DNA of 18,143 nucleotides. Origin: Gamarada debralockiae (Eukaryota > Ascomycota > Leotiomycetes > Helotiales > Hyphodiscaceae). Made by a program: the position numbers and the translations under genes. Location of the stretch: assembly GCA_002803225.1 (NCBI GenBank), contig NXFV01000319.1, positions 1 to 18,143 of the forward strand. The letters run 5' to 3'. Below the pieces are notes generated by a model, which worked only from the letters and a program-made list of their open reading frames with translations, made no database searches and had not been told where the DNA came from. Of this stretch, positions 1 to 7,496 are shown piece after piece (the stretch's first letter is position 1; every line of letters starts with the position of its first letter).

Positions 1-3000
1 TCAGCTCTTCAGCCTCCTTCCATCGGCCTTGATTCCTGTACGTTGCCGCCAGGTTAGCCATGCTGGTCAGCGTGTCTAGATGCTCTGCGCCCAGCTTCCT
101 CTTTCTTTTCTCCATCACTTGTACTTCCAGCTCTTCAGCCTCCTTCCATCGACCTTGATTCCAAAACGTTGCCGCTAGGTTAGCCATGCTGGTCAGCGTG
201 TCTGGATGCTCTGCGCCCAGCTTCCTCTTTCTTGACTCCATCACTTGTACTTCCAGCTCTTCAGCCTCCTTCCATCGACCTTGATTCCAAAACGTCCACG
301 CCAGGTTAGCCATGCTGGTCAACGTGTCTGGATGCTCTACGCCCAGCTTCCTCATTTGAGTTTGCATCACCTGCGCGAAGGCCATTTCCGCCTCCTTGTA
401 TCTTCCGTCGCTACGGGTGCACTCCCCAAATTTCCTGAGTAATGCCGTCTTATCAAAAGTTACATTTATATTCAACTGGATCTCCAGAGCGTAACGAGCA
501 TGCGGTAGATACATCCTCCACATGCTCCTATTTGTGTAGTCGCTGTCCGGAAACACCTCCTCTAGTCGTTCCAGAGCCTTGGCTGCCCACTGCCCGAGAG
601 AGCCCTCCGTTCGTAGCCAGTTCCTGGTTGCGAGATGCACAAGCCGGTGGAGGTCTAACAGTTGAGCTGTCTTGTGTTTAGTAATAAATGAGTAGGCGCT
701 CAGTGTTCCGATAGCTTCAACAGCCATTGCAGTTGACTGCGCCGGCGGGAGGAGCGACTGTGGAATATCTTTCGCATCAACGCACGACATAAATGATAGA
801 TACTCTGCCGCCAACGGGTCGCGAGTCCGGATTTGCTCGAACGAAATGAACCAAGTTGTCGCAATCGGATTTTTGTTATCCTCATACCGTCCTTCGTCCT
901 CAAACTCTTTGCTAAGGACATCGATAATGTTCTGCTCTGTATCGTCTAGAAGCGCTGCATACTGAGATAGGGTTATCTGGTTCCTATTGATGTATGCGAC
1001 CGCTTGGACGATTGCAAGGGGGAGATAAGTAAGTTTTTGGAGCAAATCCAAAGTAGCTTTATTATCCATTAATATGTCCCGGTCGATTAAGGATTTCTCA
1101 AGCAGGTCTTTCGCCATAATATCGTCCATCTCGCCGATTGAGATCACATTCTTACCTGCCAACTTCACTGCGGTCTCTCGACTTCGGGTGGTAAAGACAA
1201 CAGATCCGTGTTTGCTCTTTGGCAGGTAACTGATTAGACGGCCTGATCCTGTTGTGTTGTTTGCTTTGTCTGTCCAGATGTTTATATCATCGGCGTTGTC
1301 GAACACTAACAGCCATTTGCCAGAGCTTTCTTGGCTCAACTGACGTTGAACGAGCTTTTGAACATCCACCTGTTCCTTCTCTATATTGGGGATCTGCAGT
1401 TGCTGGCCAATCTCCAGGTACGCTTCTAGCATACTCTCGACATTCGTTACTGGTATCCAGAATACCGAGCAGTCCGGGGCTCTGTCTCGCAATTGATGAA
1501 CAAATTCGAGTGCGATTTGTGTCTTGCCAACGCCTCCCAGGCCAACAATTGCGACCCGCTCGCATCGAATTTCGCTAGAAAGCATAGCATCGACCTGGGC
1601 GACTTCTGAAGTCCGGCCTACAAACTGCGGGTTCCGCTGGAAAGGGACAATCCAGGGTGCTTCTGATCGTGATGCTACACAGCATTTAGCTTTAGCAGTT
1701 TAGAAATCGAAGGGGACATACTAATGTGGAGCTGTACCATACGCTGCACGTTGTATTCCTACGTGACATTAATGTAATTCCTGTATTAAAGTCATGTCAT
1801 CCTTACCGTAATGAGGTATGAGAGATTGGTTGCTGCCTTGCCTATCAAGCATCAGCTCGACGTTTATTGTATCTATAAGAAGTCTTTGATATACAAACTC
1901 TGCTTGAGTCTCAAGTTCTGGATACAGTCTCGCACCCGGAACTTCTGTGCCATGTGAGTAAGATACCCTCCCGTCGCTGCTTCTATCGCGCCCTTCTTCT
2001 TGTACTCGTCAAGCCCAATAGTCTGCAACCCTTGATCGACATTAAAACGGAAATATCGGTTTTTATCGAAATGCTTCGCCCACCTAGCTATGAACTTCTT
2101 CTCTGTATTCTCCGTCTCAGTCGCGATATCTACCACGGTCTGACCGACGAATTTGATCATGCTGTCTTCAAATGCCTTCTTGCCAGGGTTCCCTGTCCCA
2201 ATTGATATAAAACACTTGACCAGAGGCTTCAAGTCTCCAGTTTCCAAGCACCAGACATTTGACGCCTCTCCCTCTACTTCGTCCACCGGATTATTTGCGC
2301 CAAGGCCACCATCAGCGAACGTGCGATCCCCGATACTAACAGGGTCAAAGAATGTTGTAGCAGCAGATGTTGCAAGGGCAGCCTGGCATATTGTCGCACG
2401 AATATTCGGCTCGTCAGGTAGGCTGTAGCTTCGAAGACGGACGATGTCCTTCGTATCACGATCCGCAGTACAAACAAAGCTGATATCATCAGAACTCTAT
2501 CTTCTTGTATCGGCAGAGCACTCACGTTCTACATCCACGCTCAGTCCTGTCATTGAGCAAGTCTGTCTCGGACACACCACTCCGCGCCACCGCCTTTCGG
2601 ATCGCACTCTCTAGTTTGGCCGAGTCGAACCGTGACTTGATTTTGCCCTTTATGTTAAATGGAATACGACTTCGTTTCTCGCCAAAGACAGCTGCCGCGA
2701 GATCGCCGTATACGGTAATGCATTCATCCACGTTCATTTCGAGCCGGCCAAGCATGATTGCAATAAGTCTGTTGCGACAGGTATATTAGTTCTGCTCACT
2801 ATAAACAGGTCTCCTTACCCGCCAGTACTAGTGCCTCCAATAAGGTCAAACACTTCGCATGGCTTCACTGGAGGAAGTTTGGCGGTTTCTCGTTCATAGT
2901 TCAGTTGATCCATGATGCTTTTTAATATGTAGAGCGTTGAGAGCCCTCGCACGCCGCCGCCGTCGAGGGATAGCAGACACAGTCCTCTGCTATCGAGAAG

Positions 3001-3042
3001 ATTTGGCACTCCGCCGTGACTAGTGGACGTCGCTTGCTCCAT
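1..3042 (-). CDS. Fungal NLR: patatin-like phospholipase / NB-ARC / TPR protein, 3' end off the left edge
   Basis: Predicted intracellular receptor of the fungal NLR class. Proposed exons on the minus strand are 3042-2819, 2768-2526, 2479-1895, 1832-1807 and 1674-<1, giving 917 codons before the edge. The patatin domain (about residues 20-300) shows the oxyanion loop DGGGVRG (27-33), the nucleophile elbow GTSTG with Ser72, and the catalytic-dyad Asp212 in DGG, so it looks like an active lipid acyl hydrolase. The NB-ARC domain follows: P-loop GLGGVGKT (404-411), Walker B LLVFDNADD (481-489), VVFTTR (518-523) and LPLA (577-580). TPR repeats start near residue 790. Every junction keeps frame and has GT..AG ends; introns are 50, 46, 62 and 132 nt. 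Known family member: Neurospora PLP-1, an NLR with this architecture that causes cell death on allorecognition. That role here is inference. No stop or frameshift was seen, so the visible part looks functional; the C-terminus is not visible. Confidence 0.9.
2..379 (-). repeat. Tandem 126-bp repeats coding for 42-residue TPR units
   Basis: Three consecutive units lie at 2-127, 128-253 and 254-379, each beginning with the same cagctcttcagcctccttcc segment. The first two differ at only about 8 of 126 bases by eye. On the minus strand each unit encodes a kinesin-light-chain-like TPR with the landmarks KLGAEHPDTLTSMANLA and NQGRWKEAEELEVQVME. The unit at 254-379 is the first in the protein and the most diverged. 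The array continues past the left edge, so its copy number is unknown. Confidence 0.93.
1807..1832 (-). other. 26-nt microexon of the NLR gene, linking patatin and NB-ARC domains
   Basis: All minus-strand frames between the patatin exon (ending 1895) and the NB-ARC exon (starting 1674) are broken by stops. A 26-nt segment preceded by GGCAG and followed by GTAAGG joins both exons in frame: 2 nt from the upstream exon plus 26 nt plus the downstream phase give the linker FNQSLIPHY and then ASRSEAPWIVPF. The flanking introns are 1894-1833 (GTATAT donor) and 1806-1675 (ending GTGTAG after CTAAA-type branch sites). A single longer intron with other sites is the alternative; a transcript read would decide. 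Confidence 0.6.
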
Positions 3043-3457
3043 AGCTCGACGGATAGTTGGCGTTGTACTTGCTCTTCAGATGGAGCCAAGGGTGAAGAGA
3101 CTATCGGCAGGGTCGCCACATTGGCAGATGGGCAAGGTTCCTACTGTAGCACCGTTAATAACCCCAAAAGGATCTGTTGTTTTTCAAAGCAATAGATTAT
3201 GTGAGAGATGGTAGAGGTTGTGGGTTGAGGGAGAAAATATGCAAACCTTCAAGCTGAAGCCTAGTCGCAGCAATCGTGCACGGTTCAGGAGCGACGCTTC
3301 ATCCCACCAAAACAATCAGCACTATGGATTCTTACCTACAAAGTACTGTATAACTTTGTTTCATAAGCACTCCTTAGTTGACAGCGGCTCCGGTCCGTAC
3401 GTTGTCCTACCCCTAGCGCCGTTACTACGCGCGGTTGATTGCCGTCAGGCCCACTAG
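3043..3457. other. Upstream region of the NLR gene, no gene seen
   Basis: About 415 bp lie between the NLR start codon and the relic reading frame at 3458. It must contain the NLR promoter and 5' leader. I see no convincing coding frame, TATA box or named operator; short open frames here lack family motifs. Confidence 0.5.
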
Positions 3458-3709
3458 ATCGGCTATCAATACCAGCACGTTCAAGTCAACGAAGGCGCAA
3501 GAGCCCATGTCGGAGATATATACCATACTAGCCAGTTCCTTGCAGATGCTAAAGAAGAGCACCTCGAAACTAACAATCTATAGGTTGAGAAATCCTCCTA
3601 CCTTTGCGACAAATACGCCCTTCAATTCATTCGACTGCTAGCACTGGATGTCGGCAGTACAAGATTCTTTCCTGCACTACGTTCGAATCACCAGTGTCAG
3701 AATTCGTGA
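3458..3709 (+). pseudogene. Short relic with an ARAHVGDIYH motif, possible remnant of an NLR-associated N-terminus
   Basis: One plus frame is bounded by TAG at 3455 and TGA at 3707 and has a single internal TAG at 3581. It encodes VNEGARAHVGDIYHTSQF, then LADAKEEHLETNN, then after the stop SSYLCDKYALQFIRLLALD. The core resembles the x-A-R-V-x-x-G-N-x-Y pattern common near the N-terminus of fungal NACHT/ankyrin proteins, and the related pattern in HET-s-type amyloid motifs; this is recognition from memory, not a search. There is no start codon before the motif and no other domain. It may be chance, a fragment of a lost NLR, or an exon of something I cannot rebuild. Confidence 0.3.
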
Positions 3710-4086
3710 CGCACTGGATTTTACTACTGACTTCTAAGTTCTCGATCTAACAGGATTGAAAATTACAAGTTAATAGCGATATTCGCTGCACTTGGGACTC
3801 CATTTGTATCAAATTTTGTTCTGAGTTTTGTACGTGCGTAGATGTATTAAATATAAGCTTAGGTATAGAAATCTTATCAGATGGATGCAGGGATACGATA
3901 AGCTGCGCCCTTAGCTGGTCCGTGCGCTTAAGCAATTCCTTAAGTGTTTAAGGAGCAGGACACCGATTTCGCTCATAGCTGTACACCTTATGACATATGA
4001 ATACGCAACGACGTGATTCCCGTGTCAGACCTCCTGGTTTCACCCCGCAGATCTGCGTCGCGTATTGCGAACTGTGAGAACAACGA
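3710..4086. other. Intergenic stretch, nothing recognised
   Basis: About 380 bp without a supportable gene. It is locally AT-rich around 3760-3870. No tRNA, repeat or coding motif was found by eye. Confidence 0.5.
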
Positions 4087-5078
4087 ATGGTGCCTGCTCT
4101 TCCCTCCTCAAACTCCAGTGCCTTCCTGGCTATGCCACTGGAAATTCGCAAGCAGGTCTATCGATTCTGCATCCCAGAAAATCTTCGCTTCATTTGTTCT
4201 GGCGATATGTACCACCAAAATCGCCCCGAAGGATGGATCGAGCCGCTCTGGCGCTTAAACAAGGCTTGGGATGGATACGACACAAGTGGAGCCAATTTTT
4301 GCTTCGAGGAAAACGACTGCCCTCACTATGACTGGGAGAATGTTGGGGTCTCGTCAACAGATGGAGAGAATAAGTGACGAAGAGGACGAATATGAGCCTT
4401 CTAGGCTGGACGACTATTGTCAGATATCCCAGCGATATCGTCCTGAAATTTCTTCATCTCATCGAAGTGCCTTACCTGGACTCCTTCTCGTTTGCCGCCA
4501 GATTACCGATGAGGCAAAGGAAGTGCTGTACGGAGGGAATACTTTCACAGTCAATGTTCACGGTGACGGCCAATCGAATCTCGTGAGGTTATTTAGTTCT
4601 GAGACAAGGGAGAAAATGCGGAAGATGATCTTGGTCTTACGACCTATGGGAGTTTCTTACCGCCCCGATTTCTGCATGGACCCGTCAATTTGGGATGGTG
4701 TTCTCGGTAGCCTTTCGATATTAGGGGTTATCGCTGAGCAGCCGAGCCTCCTTCTCTGTACGCATGGCCCCGAGTGGAACCGGAGGACGTCTTTGAGGAA
4801 TGGACGGCGTGGTTAACACCAATCTTGGAGTACCTGGGCCGGGCTCTTCCCAGGACAGCTCAGATTGTGGTGGATGCGAACAAGGAGGAAGATAGAGTCT
4901 AGATTTTGGAAAGAGTGATGCCAGAACGCTGTCGCTTTCAGCGCCTGCGCGCGGCCGACTCCATATTCAGAAGAGGGGAGTTCTCTCTGGAGTCAGGATA
5001 CTGGGATGACGACGGTCCGACCAGCTGTAGGGACATTATCAACGAATGCGACTACGACTATTACTATTCGGACTGAGC
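4087..5078 (+). pseudogene. Disrupted fungal gene with an N-terminal PLEIRxxVYRF motif (DUF7730/F-box-like type)
   Basis: The frame from ATG 4087 encodes SAFLAMPLEIRKQVYRFCIP and FICSGDMYHQNRPEGW, the N-terminal signature of a large fungal family of unknown function often placed near F-box-like proteins (DUF7730 type; named from memory). Coding quality then moves to the +1 frame at about 4340-4378 (SDEEDEYEPSRLDDYC, LLLVCRQITDEAKEVLY) and returns to the first frame near 4760 (WPRVEPEDVFEEWTAWLTP). A TAG at about 4900 breaks that frame, yet coding-like sequence continues to TGA 5076-5078. No intron longer than about 40 nt with GT..AG ends repairs either shift, so two opposite frameshifts plus a nonsense codon are the best reading. 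Sequencing errors or unusual introns cannot be excluded. The function of the family is not known to me. Confidence 0.6.
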
Positions 5079-5343
5079 CTCGTGAATCCTCTCCAAGAGC
5101 TGGATACTCAGGTCCTATGTTGGCATACCACTTCGACGAAGAATATGTACAGGAAATCTCGGCCTGTGTTTCAAGTAACTGGGGCACGATCCAGAGCATC
5201 ATACTTGCATCATGGCAGATGGCATACAAAACACGTATCGTGTTAACAGATCGGTCAGATTCTCTTACTCCTGCTAGATTGATTCTCCTGATACCTTCGC
5301 TTTCAATCAATCATATGCTCTCTGCCATTCCTCTCAACTGACA

Positions 5344-5891
5344 CTACCACGGTCGGTGAAGCCGTGACCAAGATGCTAGTGCCTGTAACTTTTCGTCCAA
5401 CAATTTCTTAGCTCTCTTCCTCACCGTTCTAGGTCCATCCCTCTCGGCCAGTATTAGTTCCCGTGATTCTTGCGTGCATCTCAGGCACTCGCCTCTCAGT
5501 TCCCCTTCCTCCATAACAACTAGGGTCGTCGTCCCGCATAGCCAAAGCCAAGCCTCGTCCTTGACGCGATACGCGCAACCAGTCTCTATCACTCGCCCCT
5601 GTCCTTTGATAATGAATTCACCGCGGAGGAGGAATATTAAGCAATCGCGGTAACACGGCTTGTTGTCTCCAATCGGGAGGCCCCTTGACATAGTATTAAG
5701 GTAATGAAGCTCGTACGCAGGCTCTGGTCTGTTGAACTGATTTTGAGCGGAAATTAGATCCTGTATTGTGAGCTGACATAGAGTTTTACCTCTTCTTTGA
5801 CGGCTTCTAGAACTTGTTCCATGTTATCAGGGTCAAGCGCGTCCCAGAATTCTTTGCCCCGAGAGGGAATGATTCGTTGGAGAGCAGGCAT
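5344..5891 (-). CDS. Hypothetical two-exon protein, 164 aa
   Basis: Exon 1 is 5891-5790 (34 codons, starting MPALQRIIPSRGKEFWDALD) and exon 2 is 5736-5344 (130 codons, ending LASWSRLHRPW). The 53-nt intron 5789-5737 has a GTAAAA donor, a CTAAT branch site about 20 nt before the acceptor, and a TCAG acceptor, with phase 0 on both sides. A competing TACAG acceptor would give only a 29-nt intron, which is unlikely. The middle carries alternating hydrophobic stretches (CLIFLLRGEFIIKG, AWLWLCGTTTLVVMEEGE) that suggest a beta-rich core, then a CLRC pair and a basic helix-like tail. No signal peptide or membrane segment stands out. I do not recognise the family and propose no function. The gene is convergent with the broken gene to its left. 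Confidence 0.55.
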
Positions 5892-6386
5892 TATGTGTCG
5901 AGTCTAGGTGACCGTAGATACAGGATCTAATTTCGGTATTATGATTGAGAATGGGAATTTGCAAGTGGGTTGATGAGTGAGTCTTCTTGAGGCAAGCGAC
6001 TTAAGGTTGAAGTTGCAGTCTTTTCCCAAGACGTTTACTCGACCGGGATTGGTCAGTCGCTGTGGATGTCGTGGCTCCATACGATGGGCGCATGCGACTG
6101 GGACCGTCATATTGTACACCTAGCATTGAATCGCAGTGATGTATTACTCGAGACACTTTAAACTTGAAAAAAAAGACTGGTCCAGGCCCCCTGATCTCCT
6201 ATGAGTGGCTCCCGCATTTTCGATCTTTGGGCAGTTGCTCGTGCGACCCATTTAATCGACCCATATGATCGCAGGATCTTGCTCGTGCGATTCCCTACGA
6301 TCGCGAGATCTTGCTCGCACGACCCACCATGCTCGGATGATGCAGATGATCGCAAGAAATCCAGGTTCATTAGGAAGATGTCCAAA
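5892..6386. other. Intergenic stretch upstream of the small hypothetical gene
   Basis: About 495 bp. It should hold the promoter of the minus-strand gene starting at 5891. The right half contains the short GATCGC/TTGCTCG repeats listed separately. No supportable gene was seen. Confidence 0.45.
6235..6322. repeat. Short direct repeats around TTGCTCGYRCGA
   Basis: The 12-mer TTGCTCGTGCGA occurs at 6235-6246 and 6279-6290, and as TTGCTCGCACGA at 6311-6322. The last two are part of a longer 24-bp repeat beginning GATCGC (6267-6290 and 6299-6322, three mismatches, period 32 bp). The repeats lie just before the NLR tail relic. Their role is unknown. Confidence 0.7.
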
Positions 6387-6643
6387 TCATATTTCTCTTT
6401 GCCATCCTTCGTGTATTATGATATTCACAATACAAATAACGGTGCACAACATTTCAGCTGCCTCTACGACCCTGCTTTTCAATTGACATCTAAGCCCACG
6501 GAGCATTTATATGTTAAAGAAAATTGGGTCGTTTGGAACGGAGAAAACATTCTTTGGCTTCCACCTGATTATCGAGCTACTGGGAATAAATCTATTGCCA
6601 GCTGGAAGAATATGCTTGCGTTGGGACATAGATCAGGTTGAGT
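6387..6643 (+). pseudogene. C-terminal remnant of a fungal NACHT/WD40-type NLR
   Basis: In one plus frame the sequence reads DPAFQLTSKPTEHLYVKENW, VVWNGENILWLPPDYRAT and then MLALGHRSG before TGA 6639-6641. The run W-x-x-x-x-G-E-N-I-L-W-L-P-P-D-Y-R followed by L-A-L-G-H-x-S-G is the typical closing segment of fungal NWD/HET-E-like proteins just after the WD40 propeller (family knowledge, not a search). No WD40 repeats, NACHT or effector domain precede it: upstream is unrelated sequence with short repeats, so only the tail survives. The stop after HRSG sits where the family usually has Arg, so a single C-to-T change of CGA to TGA could explain it. I treat it as a dead gene end; a very short derived gene is possible but unlikely. 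Confidence 0.6.
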
Positions 6644-7073
6644 TACTTGGATCCGACTGTACAGCGATAAGCCCGACCTCACTTCAGTTCTAGATGAAGT
6701 AAACGCTCCCATGGGCTCTATGAACGGATCCGTGGGCAAAGATCCGGCTCGAATGATCCGCTAGAACTAGACTCGGACGTCGCAGCACTTGCTATAGATA
6801 GGTCAGGATCGAGTATATCCAAGGCTTTGAGGAGACAGCACTTATACCGGTACTCGGTGACTACTAAGGTGTATTTAACTGTTTGAGAACCTCATCTCGA
6901 GGAGACTCAGCCGTGAACGCTGGTCATTTGCCGGCCCCTGTACGTCACTCACAGGCTCTGGACCGATCGCGCAGGTCCCCGAAAACTCATTTAGGATGTC
7001 ATACCCAGTACGATGAGTTGTTAGAGATGTCATTCACTGTAGTAACATTTCACTTGAAGGTTATCTGCGGCCA
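6644..7073. other. Intergenic stretch, nothing recognised
   Basis: About 430 bp between the NLR tail relic and the RING-like frame. It may contain the promoter and an unrecognised first exon of the RING-like gene: the RING frame has a TGA about 60 nt upstream of ATG 7074. No other gene is supportable. Confidence 0.4.
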
Positions 7074-7496
7074 ATGCCTGCTTGTGGCTTCCCAGAAGAC
7101 GTGCAGGTTATCAAACTCGAGGGTCCGCTCAAGTTTACAACTTGGAGCTACTGGTGCCCAAGAGGCAACCACTTCGATAAAGGAGAGCAGAGTGTATACG
7201 AGCTCTCTGGAACAGAGTGTTCCATATGCTTAGATGACTCAGTTGGTATTAGTAATGTTCGAATTCGTACTCCATACAGTAAAATTTGGCCAACACTGTC
7301 GGGAATCAGACGGCTAACAATTGCAGGCCACGCGTTTTGCCTTCACTGCATTTACGACTGGGCTCAAAGTGACTCGAACACCTCATCAGCTTGTTCGACT
7401 TGCAAATATGGCTTATCGGATAATGAATTTTTTAGCTTTAAGACTGTTCAGCGTGGTGTTGCCTGCGAGAGGGAATTGAATACTGAGCCTTTGTGA
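7074..7496 (+). CDS. RING-finger-like protein with one zinc ligand missing
   Basis: The frame from ATG 7074 to TGA 7494-7496 encodes CSICLDD, then GHAFCLHCIYDWAQ and CSTCK, the C-x2-C ... H-x2-C-x2-C ... C-x2-C layout of RING domains, which recruit E2 enzymes for ubiquitin transfer. A WCPRGNHFD segment precedes it. A likely 48-nt intron lies inside the RING at 7279-7326 (GTAAAA donor, GGCTAAC branch site, TTGCAG acceptor); because its length is a multiple of three the frame is open with or without splicing. Spliced protein (124 aa) reads RTPYSHAFC, unspliced (140 aa) reads LTIAGHAFC; the family expects C-G-H there, so the third zinc ligand is Tyr or Ala. Spliced Tyr-Ser versus Cys-Gly needs only two G-to-A changes. 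It may therefore be a decaying gene or an atypical RING. The start is uncertain; an upstream exon could exist. Confidence 0.55.
   Translation: MPACGFPEDVQVIKLEGPLKFTTWSYWCPRGNHFDKGEQSVYELSGTECSICLDDSVGISNVRIRTPYSKIWPTLSGIRRLTIAGHAFCLHCIYDWAQSDSNTSSACSTCKYGLSDNEFFSFKTVQRGVACERELNTEPL

Noticed and set aside
1287..1578. Overlapping open frames on both strands inside the NB-ARC region
   Set aside because: The minus frame with GLGGVGKT and Walker B is continuous from 1674 to the left edge; the other frames are its shadows.
3665..3705. Possible tRNA: GTTCGAATC matches a B-box core near 3681
   Set aside because: The bases flanking the loop do not form a 5-bp T stem, and no A box or acceptor stem fits at proper spacing.
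5006..5341. 111-codon plus frame after the broken gene
   Set aside because: No motif, it overlaps the end of the disrupted gene in another phase, and it ends against the convergent small gene; likely chance.
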